Shown: positions 9,262 through 18,630, counted from the stretch's first letter. The stretch is DNA of 64,000 bases from Candidatus Eremiobacterota bacterium (GCA_031082125.1 JAVHLM010000013.1:62001-126000), one strand, 5' to 3'. A program made the numbers and translations. The notes: a model not told the origin generated them from the letters alone.

Positions 9262-10059
9262 ATGATGAAGAAATACTCCATTGTAATCTGGACGGTACTT
9301 ATTACCTTGATGCTCTGCTGCCCCCTTTTCCTGGTGGTGCATGGCAGGCTTTCCCAGGAGAAGGCGCTCTCAGGCTCTTCATCCTTTTATGAGCTGGAGG
9401 CCAGAGAGAAGCAGGCAGCCTTTCCCGGCGGGGAAACCTCACGGCACGAAGGGGGCGGTCCCGGAGGCCCCGGCGGTGAGGAGCCTTGTGGAATGCAAGG
9501 TCCCGGCGGTCCCGGTGGTCCCGGCGGCCACGGTGGTCCCGGCGGAATGCAGGGACCTGGAGAAAGGCCTCCGATGGCACCGCCCACGCTTTCCAATGAG
9601 GATCTTGAGCGGGCGGAGAAGTTCGTCAAGGAAAATGACGAGGTGAAGTATAAGGACCTCCAGCAGATGAAGGCAAAGGACGAGATGATTTACAAGCGAA
9701 TAATGGCTGACATATTCAGGGACATGCTCTTCATGGAGAAGCTCAAGAAGGATAAGCCGGAGCTCTACAAGACCCTTATCGAGGAGCGCCGCCAGGAGTC
9801 TCAGTGCCACGAGATCATAAAGAAATTCAAGGAAGAGAAGGACGGCGCAAAGCAGAAGGCTCTCAGGGAGGAGCTCAGGAAAACGCTGGGCACGCTCTTT
9901 GAGCTTCGTCAGAAGGCCAAGGACGAGCGTGTAAAGGATATCGAGAAGAGCCTTGCCGAATTAAAGAAAAAGAGCGAGGAAAGAAAAAAGAACAAGGACA
10001 AGATCGTGAACCTGAGGCTTGAGGAAATGCTGGGAAGGGCACAGGATCTTGAATGGTAA
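9262..10059 (+). CDS. Exported Gly-Pro-rich protein with charged helical domain
   Basis: An N-terminal hydrophobic segment (YSIVIWTVLITLMLCCPLFLVV) should export or anchor the protein. Residues about 50-110 form a low-complexity Gly/Pro region (GGPGGPGGEEPCGMQGPGGP and similar), collagen-like in composition but without a strict GXY register. The remaining 150 residues are Lys/Glu-rich and predicted helical or coiled coil. This layout loosely recalls periplasmic sensors encoded with ECF sigma factors (Spy/CnrX-like), but no LTxxQ motif is evident. TAGGAGG lies a few bases before ATG 9262/9265. It is the third gene of the sigma operon. Confidence 0.75.
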   Translation: MMKKYSIVIWTVLITLMLCCPLFLVVHGRLSQEKALSGSSSFYELEAREKQAAFPGGETSRHEGGGPGGPGGEEPCGMQGPGGPGGPGGHGGPGGMQGPGERPPMAPPTLSNEDLERAEKFVKENDEVKYKDLQQMKAKDEMIYKRIMADIFRDMLFMEKLKKDKPELYKTLIEERRQESQCHEIIKKFKEEKDGAKQKALREELRKTLGTLFELRQKAKDERVKDIEKSLAELKKKSEERKKNKDKIVNLRLEEMLGRAQDLEW

Positions 10060-10062
10060 GGA

Positions 10063-11439
10063 ATGGCTGCTGAAAGAGGCACAAGGATAGTGGTAATCGG
10101 GGGAGGCGCCGCCGGCATGTCGGCGGCGGCCTCTGCCCGCCGGGCCGACAGTGAATGCGGGATAACAGTCGTTGAGAGGGGACCGTACGTGTCATCGGCA
10201 CATTGCGGGATCCCCTATTATATTTCCGGCCTCCTCGAGGATATCAGGGAGCTTACCGTCTATTCCCCCGAATATTTTGAGCGGGAGCGCCGCATCAGGG
10301 TCATGACGCATACAAGGGCGACAATGATTGAGCATAGTGCCCGGAGGGTCATAGTGAGGAGCGTGGCACAGGGCAACGAGGAATCTCTCGGTTATGACAG
10401 CCTTGTGCTTGCCACAGGGGCCCGCCCCATAGTCCCCTCCCTCGAAGGCGCCGATGGTCTGAATGTATTCACCGCAAGGAACCTGGAGGATGCCGTAAAG
10501 ATAAGGCAGTATGTGGACAACAACCCTGCAGGGACTGCAGTGATAGTCGGCGGGGGATGGATCGGTGTGATCATGGGCGGGGCTCTCTCCTCGAGAGGCC
10601 TGGAGGTTGTATTGCTGGAGCGCACGGATTCCCTTCTTCCCGGTTTTGATCGGAGTCTCAGCTGCGCCTGTGAAGAGAAGCTGAAGGAAAAGGGCGTCAA
10701 GATCCGCACTGGTGTCTCTGTCACAGGCCTTGCAAAGGAACGGAGCGGGCTTGTCAGCTCCGTATTCTTCTCAGGAGGCGCTGTGAAAGCTGGCCTGGTC
10801 ATTATGGCAGCAGGCGTGGCACCCTCCTCGGAGCTCTTCAGCGCTTATGGAAGCAAGCAGAAAGGCGCCATAGAGGTGAATGACCTCATGAAAACCGGCA
10901 TCGAGGGGATATTTGCATGCGGTGACTGCGCAACGGCCTATCATGTAGTGGCGGCGCGCCAGGTCTATCACCCCCTCGGCACGACGGCCAACCGCCAGGG
11001 CAGGGTAGCCGGCGCGAATGCTGCGGGAAGGTACTCCCTTTTCGGGGGCATTGCCGGGACTCAGGCCCTCAAGGTATTTGACCTGGAGATGGCAAGGACG
11101 GGCCTTTCTTCCGCCGAAGCAGCAATGTATGGCTTCAAGGCCTTTGACGTGCTCACCACTTCGCCCTCAAGGGCCCGTTATGCCCCTGGCGGATCGCTCA
11201 TCACCACGATGATCACCGTTGAGCAGGCTACGGGGAGGGTCCTGGGCGCCCAGATGGCGGGCCGGGAGTCGGTGGCTGCGAGGATCGACGCCTTTGTGCC
11301 GATTGTCTCTGAAGGCATGACGCTTCAGAGGGCTGTGGAGCTTGATATGAGCTATACGCCCGAGTGCTCGCCTCTCTGGGACCCCGTCATCTACTCACTG
11401 AGAGAGGCGCTCCGCCGTCATACTCAGGAGCACCGCTGA
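10063..11439 (+). CDS. FAD-dependent CoA-disulfide reductase / NADH oxidase family protein
   Basis: A class of pyridine nucleotide-disulfide oxidoreductase that uses FAD and NAD(P)H to reduce CoA disulfide, polysulfide or oxygen through one active-site cysteine. The FAD site is VVIGGGAAGMSAAASARR at residue 7 onward. The single redox Cys is in SSAHCGIPYYISG (about residue 47), characteristic of this family rather than of glutathione reductases. The NAD(P)H site is VIVGGGWIGVIMGGAL (about residue 162), the second FAD motif is IFACGDCA, and a C-terminal dimerisation domain follows. It lies three bases after the Gly-Pro-rich gene and probably belongs to the same sigma-controlled operon, pointing to thiol stress. 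Confidence 0.88.
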   Translation: MAAERGTRIVVIGGGAAGMSAAASARRADSECGITVVERGPYVSSAHCGIPYYISGLLEDIRELTVYSPEYFERERRIRVMTHTRATMIEHSARRVIVRSVAQGNEESLGYDSLVLATGARPIVPSLEGADGLNVFTARNLEDAVKIRQYVDNNPAGTAVIVGGGWIGVIMGGALSSRGLEVVLLERTDSLLPGFDRSLSCACEEKLKEKGVKIRTGVSVTGLAKERSGLVSSVFFSGGAVKAGLVIMAAGVAPSSELFSAYGSKQKGAIEVNDLMKTGIEGIFACGDCATAYHVVAARQVYHPLGTTANRQGRVAGANAAGRYSLFGGIAGTQALKVFDLEMARTGLSSAEAAMYGFKAFDVLTTSPSRARYAPGGSLITTMITVEQATGRVLGAQMAGRESVAARIDAFVPIVSEGMTLQRAVELDMSYTPECSPLWDPVIYSLREALRRHTQEHR

Positions 11440-12110
11440 TAACCGGCTGAAAGTTTACCCGCCCTTTGCCTTACGAAGAAGTGCGGCTTCCTGAGCAGAA
11501 AATCCTTGTCTGAGACATTTCCATACTCAATGCAATTTTTTCCCGCTCTTTTCGCTTCATAAAGAAGCAGGTCCGCGTGGACAATAAGGTCAGTTGATGA
11601 TTTCGTGCAGTCATCATAGAAAGCGACACCACAGCTGATGGAGGCCTTGAATGAGGTTCTTTTTACAGAATCCATATGGGACAGGCCCTGTATGTTCTCG
11701 AGAATCCTCTCAGCGACCTTGCTGGCATTTTCCAGAGAGGTATCGGGAAGCATGACCGCAAACTCGTCTCCACCGAACCTTGCGACGATGTCATAACCTC
11801 TCAATGCTTCCTTTATGCACTTTGTTGTCTCAATAAGTACCAGGTTTCCCATGTGATGGCCATAAGTATCGTTGATCTGTTTAAGGCCATCCAGATCCAG
11901 CATGATAAGGGAGAGATCCCTTGAGTATCGCACGGAGCGGCTCCGCTCCTCCTCCAGTCTGCTCATCAGGTAGCGGTAATTGAAAGTCCCCGTAAGTTCA
12001 TCAGTGAATACCTGCACCCGCAGTTTTTCAATCTCTGTCTTCAGGTTCCTGATGGTCTCCTGAAGAGAGAGAATCTGATTGTAATCGCCATACACAGTAT
12101 TTCCCGCCAT
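11424..12110 (-). CDS. Diguanylate cyclase (GGDEF domain)
   Basis: Makes the second messenger cyclic di-GMP from two GTP. An N-terminal coiled coil (LQETIRNLKTEIEKLRVQV) leads into a complete GGDEF domain: DELTGTFNYRYL, DLDGLKQINDTYGH, and FGGDEFAVMLPD with an intact active motif. An RxxD inhibitory site (RGYD) sits five residues before GGDEF, so product feedback is expected. There is no membrane segment or separate sensor domain; the coiled coil probably mediates dimerisation. GGAGCAT precedes the ATG. Its 3' end overlaps the convergent flavoprotein gene by 16 bases. Confidence 0.93.
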   Translation of the reverse strand: MAGNTVYGDYNQILSLQETIRNLKTEIEKLRVQVFTDELTGTFNYRYLMSRLEEERSRSVRYSRDLSLIMLDLDGLKQINDTYGHHMGNLVLIETTKCIKEALRGYDIVARFGGDEFAVMLPDTSLENASKVAERILENIQGLSHMDSVKRTSFKASISCGVAFYDDCTKSSTDLIVHADLLLYEAKRAGKNCIEYGNVSDKDFLLRKPHFFVRQRAGKLSAGYQRCS

Positions 12111-12464
12111 ATGCTCCGCTCCTTACTTACAGGATATCGTTCTGTATCATCTGCTCTCTGCCCTGAACACGGGGGCATGGAGCAGCAGCATGGATTTTGA
12201 TGACTTCCTGCGAGAGGCTGCCTCTCCACTACGAAGGTATCATCTTGGATTTTCCATGGGAAGGGCTGGTCCGCAAGGGGTATAAATTCACGGTGTGATG
12301 CATTTTTAAAGGGTTGAAACGAAAATGGCCCTGGAGTCAATGGAGGAGCATCCATTGACTCAGCCTGGTTCGACTTTAACATATAGTTTACAAAAGGTGA
12401 CTTCACATTGCTGCTGATTCGTGGTAGAGTAATATAGATAATATCTGACACAGGAGATGACCAT
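12111..12464. other. Intergenic region between divergent genes
   Basis: This 354-base stretch separates the cyclase and beta-propeller genes and must contain both promoters. I see no RNA gene, repeat or credible small gene in it. The A+T-richer end (about 12370-12450) is the likeliest promoter region for the plus-strand gene. Confidence 0.5.
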
Positions 12465-13919
12465 ATGGAGATAGATGGCCTTGGCTCCCTTCAGGGAGCT
12501 CACCTTCCCGGGAAGAAGCTCAAGAACGACCTGCCGGGGACCGCGGTGAATGACACCGTCACCCTTGGGGGCGCTCCCGCCTTTTCTTCTGTCACTTCAC
12601 AGTCCGTAGCGAACCAGCTTTTCAGCGCCAGGAACATTCTCTGGAGCACTACCTGGAAGAGTGACGGAGGCACGGGCAAGGGCCTCATAAAGCTTCCTGA
12701 CGGCGATCTCCTCGCAGGGACTTATTGTGACCTCACCAAGATAAGCACCAGGGATGGAAGCGTTTCCTGGACCAGGCCCATAATGGAGAAGAAGAAAATG
12801 CGGAACCTCAGTACTTCTCCTGCCCTCGTGGCAAAGGACGGCTCGCTCCTCATCGGCACCACCGACGGTGTCCTCTATTCACTCAATGCAGACACGGGAA
12901 AAGAGATCTGGTCGTACAAGAGCGGCGCCTACTCTACAAAACCCATGCAGGCCCCTGACGGCACGATATATGTGCAGAAAGACAAGGATATTGCCGCTCT
13001 CACTCCTTCCGGCAAGGAAAAGTTCACCGCGCCCATTGGCCGTGACAGGCAGGAGATCGAGTTCGTCGGTCACGATGGCGCCGTATATATAAAAAGCGAC
13101 AATGAACTCTTTGCTGTCAACGCCGACGGGAGCAGACGCTGGCAGGACAAGGGCAGCTCCGTCACCGGCTTTGACGGTGATCCAACACTTTACGTGACCG
13201 CCTCCAAGGATGTGCCCCATCCCCAGTATAAGAACTCCACAACGGTCCATACTCTCGTAAGCGCAAGGGATCCGAAGAGCGGCGGGAAACTATGGGAGAA
13301 CGAGTATGATTACGCCACCGTGGGCGGCTATTTCAACGGCAAGGTCCTGGTCTATGAGCATGACAGGGTTTCAGCCCTTGACGCATCAACGGGTAAGGCT
13401 GTCTGGGATTCGCCGGGGAAGTGGATGCGGAAGATAAACACCGTCCTCTCTGACGGGACAGTTATTCTCACCACTCATGGCCAGTTTGAGGCCCTCGACG
13501 GGAAGACGGGGCGGCAGAAATGGACCATGGACATCAAGTCCCTCCCCCTTGACACGCCTGCCCTCGAGACAAAGGACGGCCACATCATCATAGGCGACGG
13601 CAGCAATATCTACCGCATTGACCCCTCTGACGGAGCCCTCATTTACAAGGTCCACCTCGATAAGGACCTCCACGGTATCTCAGTGAGCGGCGACGAGAGG
13701 GTGGTCTATGCCGAGGAATCGGGAACGGGCGCCATCCACGCCGTGGATTTCCGCAATGCCGCCGAGATGGCGAAAGACCTCCAGGAAAAGCCTCCCGCGG
13801 AAGCAGGCGAGGGCGGGGGAGAAGGAAGCAGCGCCGGGGGGGTCACCGTGGAGGAAGACTACGTTATCATAGACGGCGTCAAGATCCCCAAGAAAAAACA
13901 GGGACAGCCAACTGATTAA
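12465..13919 (+). CDS. PQQ-type beta-propeller repeat protein
   Basis: The 484-residue product consists mainly of repeats of the PQQ/BamB kind: GVLYSLNADTGKEIWSYKSG, TIYVQKDKDIAALTPSGKEK, SALDASTGKAVWDSPGK, EALDGKTGRQKWTMDI, NIYRIDPSDGALIYKV. These build a blade-like scaffold that usually binds proteins or a cofactor. There is no obvious signal peptide, which is unusual for BamB-like proteins. The C-terminus is a Gly-rich linker followed by a short motif, VEEDYVIIDGVKIPKKK. CAGGAGATGACCAT precedes the ATG. The gene ends in an intrinsic terminator. The function is not identifiable from sequence. Confidence 0.8.
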   Translation: MEIDGLGSLQGAHLPGKKLKNDLPGTAVNDTVTLGGAPAFSSVTSQSVANQLFSARNILWSTTWKSDGGTGKGLIKLPDGDLLAGTYCDLTKISTRDGSVSWTRPIMEKKKMRNLSTSPALVAKDGSLLIGTTDGVLYSLNADTGKEIWSYKSGAYSTKPMQAPDGTIYVQKDKDIAALTPSGKEKFTAPIGRDRQEIEFVGHDGAVYIKSDNELFAVNADGSRRWQDKGSSVTGFDGDPTLYVTASKDVPHPQYKNSTTVHTLVSARDPKSGGKLWENEYDYATVGGYFNGKVLVYEHDRVSALDASTGKAVWDSPGKWMRKINTVLSDGTVILTTHGQFEALDGKTGRQKWTMDIKSLPLDTPALETKDGHIIIGDGSNIYRIDPSDGALIYKVHLDKDLHGISVSGDERVVYAEESGTGAIHAVDFRNAAEMAKDLQEKPPAEAGEGGGEGSSAGGVTVEEDYVIIDGVKIPKKKQGQPTD

Positions 13920-13932
13920 AAGGGACAGTCAG

Positions 13933-15492
13933 CTAGTTTTTGTCAAAACCCGGGAGGTCACCCGGGTTTTTTATTTTTATCACAGGGTAGGGGTACCCTT
14001 CCCTGAGCCACGTGCCCGCGAAGGCGCTCGGCACTTCTCCCGTGTCGGTCACGAGGCCCCATGACGACTCAGGCTCCAGCATAAGAGGGATGAGTAGACC
14101 TGCGCTCTGCTCGAGTCTCACCACGATGTCACCCCTGTGAAGGACCTCTTCACGGCTCAGTGTTTCGCAGTCCACATTGGGAAGCACTGTTTCTTCCTCC
14201 TTCCTGGCGGCAAGGTGGAGGATCATGGTGCGCTCCGCCATAACGGGCATATCGCTTTCAACAGAGACAAGATCAATGTGATGCCGCTTCATTATCTCGA
14301 TGGCGCCCGTTTCCCCGGCGGGAATGACGTAAGCCCAGGGCCTTGCCATGCTCTTCTTGATCTTCACGAGGGGCTCATAGTGCCGGAAAGCCCTCTCTTC
14401 AGGCGCCATCGTCGCAAGGTCCAGGATTGGCATGGTAAAGGTGCGGCGCAGGGGATCGGGGAAATAGTCCATCTGGATGAAGGCCCTTCCCTTGAGGAAA
14501 TCGGGAGATTTGAGGGAAGCCCTCTCCTCTCTTACAAGGCTCACGATCCTCGGGGCCTGCCGGGCAGAAGTTTCCAGCAAAGCCATTATGGCGGCCCTCT
14601 GGCCCTTTACCCGCTTCTCAATGTCGCCGGGCCTTTTCCCGCAGTTTCTCCCCTCCAGGATATAGGAGAGGGTGTTGTAGATTCCAAAGGACTGGCGGCC
14701 GTCACAGATATCTGTCGTGCTGTGGCGGATCCTCCCTCCGTCAAAGGGCGTGCCCACCACGTACCTTGCATAGGTAAAGCCTTCCCGGCGGACCCCGCGC
14801 TCCACCGCGGGGAGCATTACCGATTGGCTGAAAGCGAAGATCCGCGGGGAGATATTCACGTTGCTCACCATGTCGAACATCTCGTCGGCATTCTTGACCA
14901 TCCTGCGCTTTACCCACTGCTGGCTCCCGGGCCCGTACTCGTGGACGTCAAGGGTCACCTCGGGCATCAGCTCCCAGAAGATGCTGTGGAGGGCCTGCAC
15001 TTCGGGCTCCGTGAGGATCACGTGGTTCCTGTTGAGGTCGCGGTCATTGGCATTGGTACGGCTCTCTTTCTCTGCGCCATCAGGGTTCACCATCGGGATG
15101 ATTGCGATATCAACCTTCTCCAGCAGGGCCTGAGGCCCTGTGGCAAGCTCACTTGCGATCATGAGGGCGGCTTCCTTGCCTGAAGGCTCGTCGCCGTGCT
15201 GCTGGCAGAGGATCATCACCACCGGCTTCCTTTCCCTGTCAGATGCGAAGGCGCCGGAGCTGAGGAAAAGGGCAGGGATGTCTCTCCCCTTCACTGATTT
15301 TCCGATTATCCTCACCGTGAACTGAGGACTCGCTCCGTCAAGCTCTTTTATGAATGGGAGCATCTCGTCGTAAGGGGTGAATCTCTGAAAGGCGTGCCTT
15401 TCGACGGGCGTGGCTGCAGGAGCGCCGGCGTTGGCGGCAGGTAATCCTGCGCAGAGGGTGATGAAAAGTATCAGCAGCGTAAAGGTTTTCAA
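13933..15492 (-). CDS. Exported M14-family zinc carboxypeptidase
   Basis: The 519-residue protein starts with a signal peptide (FTLLILFITLCAGLPAANA). The M14 domain follows: zinc ligands in CQQHGDEPSGKEA (HxxE) and LDVHEYG, and the substrate-binding segment NANDRDLNRNH with its Arg. M14 enzymes remove C-terminal residues from proteins or peptidoglycan peptides outside the cytoplasm. The roughly 200-residue C-terminal region after the peptidase domain is not recognised. The stop codon is embedded in the terminator of the convergent propeller gene. It follows the 150-residue gene by 13 bases and may be co-transcribed. Confidence 0.87.
   Translation of the reverse strand: MKTFTLLILFITLCAGLPAANAGAPAATPVERHAFQRFTPYDEMLPFIKELDGASPQFTVRIIGKSVKGRDIPALFLSSGAFASDRERKPVVMILCQQHGDEPSGKEAALMIASELATGPQALLEKVDIAIIPMVNPDGAEKESRTNANDRDLNRNHVILTEPEVQALHSIFWELMPEVTLDVHEYGPGSQQWVKRRMVKNADEMFDMVSNVNISPRIFAFSQSVMLPAVERGVRREGFTYARYVVGTPFDGGRIRHSTTDICDGRQSFGIYNTLSYILEGRNCGKRPGDIEKRVKGQRAAIMALLETSARQAPRIVSLVREERASLKSPDFLKGRAFIQMDYFPDPLRRTFTMPILDLATMAPEERAFRHYEPLVKIKKSMARPWAYVIPAGETGAIEIMKRHHIDLVSVESDMPVMAERTMILHLAARKEEETVLPNVDCETLSREEVLHRGDIVVRLEQSAGLLIPLMLEPESSWGLVTDTGEVPSAFAGTWLREGYPYPVIKIKNPGDLPGFDKN
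13945..13978 (+). terminator. Intrinsic terminator inside the 3' end of the convergent gene
   Basis: A perfect stem AAAACCCGGG / CCCGGGTTTT around AGGTCA is followed on the plus strand by a T-rich run (TTATTTTT). It should stop transcription of the beta-propeller gene. It lies wholly within the last codons of the convergent carboxypeptidase gene. Confidence 0.85.
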
Positions 15493-15505
15493 GGCTTACC
15501 ACTCC

Positions 15506-15958
15506 TCACAGATAGTCGAAATAGCGCAGCCACCACGAGGCGCCCTGCTCCCTGAAGGGCAGCCCGCCGGTGTAAAGCTCGTAAAGGATATTTTCAGGGA
15601 TATAGACGTAGCCCATTTCCTCCAGGACCGGTATGAGAAGGGAGAGATGCTTTTCAGGGACTTCGGCGCTGTAGCACCCCACGGTGGCAAAGCCCCCGAA
15701 GTTGCTCACCCTTATGAAGATGCCGTCGCCGTCGGCATTCCAGAATTCCCTGGGAACCACGATTTCTCCATGAAAAGAGGCATCCTGTATATAAACGCCA
15801 GTCTCGCTGAAGCATTTCGTGGCGAGAAGCTCCTCGACTTTTCCGGCGAGCTTTATGAACTTTTTTTCTGCCCCTTCACGGTCAAATCCGGGCGGGTACT
15901 CGCCTGAATCAGGATTGTCGGCGTTCCTCAGCAGATCAAGGTACTGTTCTCTTGTCAT
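15506..15958 (-). CDS. Unrecognised 150-residue protein
   Basis: No family is recognised. The chosen start, MTREQYLDLLRN at 15958, has a GGAG site upstream; an in-frame extension to 16015 lacks one. The product is acidic and soluble, with aromatic strands (GGFATVGCYSAEVPE, WWLRYFDYL). Its size and style recall small immunity-like or SMI1-type proteins, but I cannot support that. It probably forms an operon with the carboxypeptidase gene downstream. Confidence 0.65.
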   Translation of the reverse strand: MTREQYLDLLRNADNPDSGEYPPGFDREGAEKKFIKLAGKVEELLATKCFSETGVYIQDASFHGEIVVPREFWNADGDGIFIRVSNFGGFATVGCYSAEVPEKHLSLLIPVLEEMGYVYIPENILYELYTGGLPFREQGASWWLRYFDYL

Positions 15959-16361
15959 CAGAGTGAGCTCCTTGCAGGCCTCAGGGTGGAGATGGCGCCC
16001 GGGGGGGCCTTTCATGGATCAAAGGGGTGTACCAAGAGATTCTCGGGAAGGAGCCCCACTCCTCTTCTCTGGCACCAGGCAGAAGCACGAGAGGTGGCAA
16101 TGGTAAAAATGACATTGAGGCCTCGCAATGCACTTCCAACGGCTAGTTTGAAGGGTATCCCGTGTCTTCGCTCCCGCTGGCGTGAGGGAATTTTGTTTTA
16201 GAATTTTTTTCGCCGGTCAGCACCGGGGCAGATCCCTGATGATGCGAGAGCACATATCTGCTGAAGGAAATTCAAGATGAGGTATTCTTTGCAGCGAGGA
16301 GTTTTAAAGGCTTATGGGCTCGGGCCAAAGAGTTCCTCGTCAGGCTCAATGCTCCACGTCC
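15959..16361. other. Intergenic region without recognisable features
   Basis: These 403 bases lie between two minus-strand genes. Open frames on the plus strand have no ribosome sites or family resemblance. The region should include the promoter of the 150-residue gene. No hairpin with a T tract is evident. Confidence 0.45.
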
Positions 16362-16613
16362 TCAGATTTCGTTCAAATTATCTTGTTCCCGGCGTTTTTC
16401 TGCCTCGGCTGATTGATTTTCCTTCTGCATATCGCTTTGGGCCACAAGAGCAAGGAGTATTCCGAAAACTCCCCCAAAAAAGCCCAGGCAGGCGTAGACA
16501 TTAATTCTGAACTTATTAGCAGTCTTATTCTGCATTATGGCGATGCTTCCCAGGGAGCCAGCGACACTCCAGACAAAAATTCCAATCTTTACCAATAAAG
16601 AGCTGTCATCCAT
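16362..16613 (-). CDS. Small two-helix membrane protein
   Basis: An 83-residue frame with two hydrophobic segments: VKIGIFVWSVAGSLGSIAIM and INVYACLGFFGGVFGILLALVA, followed by a charged tail (KENQSAEAEKRREQDN). The hydrophobicity pattern supports a real membrane protein, although the ribosome site (GGTGGG) is weak. No family is recognised. Confidence 0.5.
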   Translation of the reverse strand: MDDSSLLVKIGIFVWSVAGSLGSIAIMQNKTANKFRINVYACLGFFGGVFGILLALVAQSDMQKENQSAEAEKRREQDNLNEI

Positions 16614-16717
16614 GTTCCCACCCGCTTATTAGATTCCTGGCAGCATTGAATTTCTGTGGTTTCGTCTTAATGCCCCTGTGCAGATAACTCCACAGCAGTA
16701 ATACAATCATTCAATCA

Positions 16718-17422
16718 TCAATTGCGGAGCGCTCCCTGCTGTCTTGAAGGAGCATCGATTTCTTCGATCCTGCCGCCAGCGAGCCTCATATGCCGAGTCG
16801 CTTCTCCGGCAATATCGTGATTATGAGTCACCATTACTATAGTGACAGAGCCCTCGACAGTAAGCTTCTTGAGATAATCCATCAACTCCCTGGTCATGTC
16901 AGGATCGAGATTTCCTGTGGGCTCGTCAGCAAGAATGATCTGGGGATCATTGGCAAGCGCGCGTGCCAGGGCGACTCTCTGCTGCTGTCCCACGCTCAGC
17001 TTCGGGGGCCTGTGATTCATTCTGGATGCAAGGCCGAACCTATCCAGCAGCTCCTTCGCTTTCTTTTCCTGCGCATCTTTGGATTTATCGGCCATATAAA
17101 GCGGGATCTGGACATTTTCAAGCGCAGTGAGATATGGAATAAGATTAAAGGTTTGAAAAAGGAAACCTATGGTGTTTCTGCGGCATTCGGCTTTTTGGAT
17201 GGCACTCAAGTCATAAACAGATTTTTCTTTAATATAGATTTTCCCCGAATCAGGCTGGTTGAGGCCTCCCATCGTGAGGAGCAGGGTTGTTTTGCCGCCG
17301 CCGCTTGGCCCGGTGATGGAAACAAACTCTCCCTGTGCTATCTGCACAGAGACATTAATCAGGGCATTTACTGTGACTTTATCTACTGTGTAGGATTTGC
17401 TTACATTTTCCAGGATTATCAT
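16718..17422 (-). CDS. ABC transporter ATP-binding protein, LolD/MacB type
   Basis: Energises the adjacent FtsX-type permease. The nucleotide-binding domain is complete: Walker [12 protein letters not shown] (about residue 39), Q-loop [19 protein letters not shown], signature [15 protein letters not shown], Walker [13 protein letters not shown] and switch His in VMVTHNHD. The 234-residue length and sequence style match LolD/MacB/FtsE-type ATPases, which power mechanotransmission rather than classical import. It begins two bases after the permease stop codon. It is the last gene of the ArsR-headed unit beginning near 20630. Confidence 0.92.
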   Translation of the reverse strand: MIILENVSKSYTVDKVTVNALINVSVQIAQGEFVSITGPSGGGKTTLLLTMGGLNQPDSGKIYIKEKSVYDLSAIQKAECRRNTIGFLFQTFNLIPYLTALENVQIPLYMADKSKDAQEKKAKELLDRFGLASRMNHRPPKLSVGQQQRVALARALANDPQIILADEPTGNLDPDMTRELMDYLKKLTVEGSVTIVMVTHNHDIAGEATRHMRLAGGRIEEIDAPSRQQGALRN

Positions 17423-17424
17423 CG

Positions 17425-18630
17425 TTACACCTCTTGAAATATTTCGACGGGATCAACGTGTGCGGCACGGCTTGCCGGGATGAGGCTGGAGAGCACGGAA
17501 ACAACCACCGCTATTGAAACGGCCCATAACAGCAGGTTCCCGATAGGGTTTACACTGACTCCTGTTATTTTTGGACCCAGAAATAACGCCATAATTGTTC
17601 CGGCAGCGTATCCCAGAATCCCTCCCGTGAAGCCCAGAATGAGCGCCTTGAGCAGGAAAATATGAAGGATGCGGTTCGGTACAGAGCCGACGGCTATCAT
17701 GATGGCTATTTCTCTCCGCCTCTCATGCACGTTGGAGAACATATAGTTGGCGATGCCGATGCCGCCGACAAGCACGATGACGATGAAGAAGATCATCGAG
17801 AATTTATCGAGCATTTCATTGGTCTTCTGCTGAGTTTTCACAAGCTGCGTTATTGTCACCACCTTGGCGTCAGGTAGAAGCTTGTTGAGGCTGTCAAGCA
17901 TTCCCTTCTTAATCTCGCTGCAGCAGCCGACAAGCTCTATCATATTGATCACTTTTCCCGTATTGAACATATTCTGGACTACATGGAGACTTGCAATTAT
18001 GCGGGTATCATCGATTGTTCCCGTCTCGGGGTAGACCTCCTTTACCCTGAACTTTCTGCCTTTAATCTCAATGGCCGAATCCTTTTGAAGGCCGAAGAGC
18101 CTTGCCGCTTCGCTTCCTACTATCACCTCGTCAGCACCGAGGGCTTCGATGATTTTCCGGCGCATCTGGTTTTCTTTCGTCAAAGGAGGGGGTTTTGGCC
18201 CGCAGGCCGCTGGTTCTGTAAAAATATTCGCAGAAGCCTTCCACGAGGGGGGCATTTTCAGCTCATTCTTGGGAAGAACTCCCGTGAAATTTACTGTTTT
18301 TCCTTGAAGAGCAATGGGTTTTGTCAGTTTCGGGGAGAGGTTGAGGATTCCCTGGATTGATGATAAGGTGATGGTGTCCACATAGCTTTCCGGAATAACG
18401 TCCTCCTCAAAATCCGAGCGGTAGTAATCATTCACCGTCGCGGATTTGGGAATGATAAGGGCATTCGCCCCGAGGTTATCAAGCTCCTCAGCTACTGCCA
18501 CCTGGGAAGAATGGGACATGGTCCTGGTTGCGACAATAACCGTTATTCCAATGAGAATGGCAAGAAAACTGGTGATAAGCTGATTCTTCTTTTCAAACAG
18601 CTCTCTCATAACTATTTTGAGTGTGGTCAT
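17425..18630 (-). CDS. FtsX/MacB-type ABC transporter permease
   Basis: The topology fits a type VII ABC (MacB/LolC) permease: one N-terminal membrane helix (NQLITSFLAILIGITVIVA), a large extracytoplasmic domain (about residues 40-270), and three C-terminal helices (MIFFIVIVLVGGIGIANYMF; LLKALILGFTGGILGYAAG; LLLWAVSIAVVVSVLSSLI), ending in the conserved PASRAAHVDPVEIF. The extracytoplasmic domain contains cysteines (EPAACGPK, LVGCCSEI) that could contact thiols or metalloids. Position between a thioredoxin-fold lipoprotein and its ATPase suggests a tripartite envelope system. The cargo is unknown. Confidence 0.88.
   Translation of the reverse strand: MTTLKIVMRELFEKKNQLITSFLAILIGITVIVATRTMSHSSQVAVAEELDNLGANALIIPKSATVNDYYRSDFEEDVIPESYVDTITLSSIQGILNLSPKLTKPIALQGKTVNFTGVLPKNELKMPPSWKASANIFTEPAACGPKPPPLTKENQMRRKIIEALGADEVIVGSEAARLFGLQKDSAIEIKGRKFRVKEVYPETGTIDDTRIIASLHVVQNMFNTGKVINMIELVGCCSEIKKGMLDSLNKLLPDAKVVTITQLVKTQQKTNEMLDKFSMIFFIVIVLVGGIGIANYMFSNVHERRREIAIMIAVGSVPNRILHIFLLKALILGFTGGILGYAAGTIMALFLGPKITGVSVNPIGNLLLWAVSIAVVVSVLSSLIPASRAAHVDPVEIFQEV

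Noticed and set aside
14137-15183. Plus-strand 348-residue open frame opposite the carboxypeptidase gene
   Set aside because: It lies antisense to a clear M14 carboxypeptidase and is a G+C-rich shadow frame.
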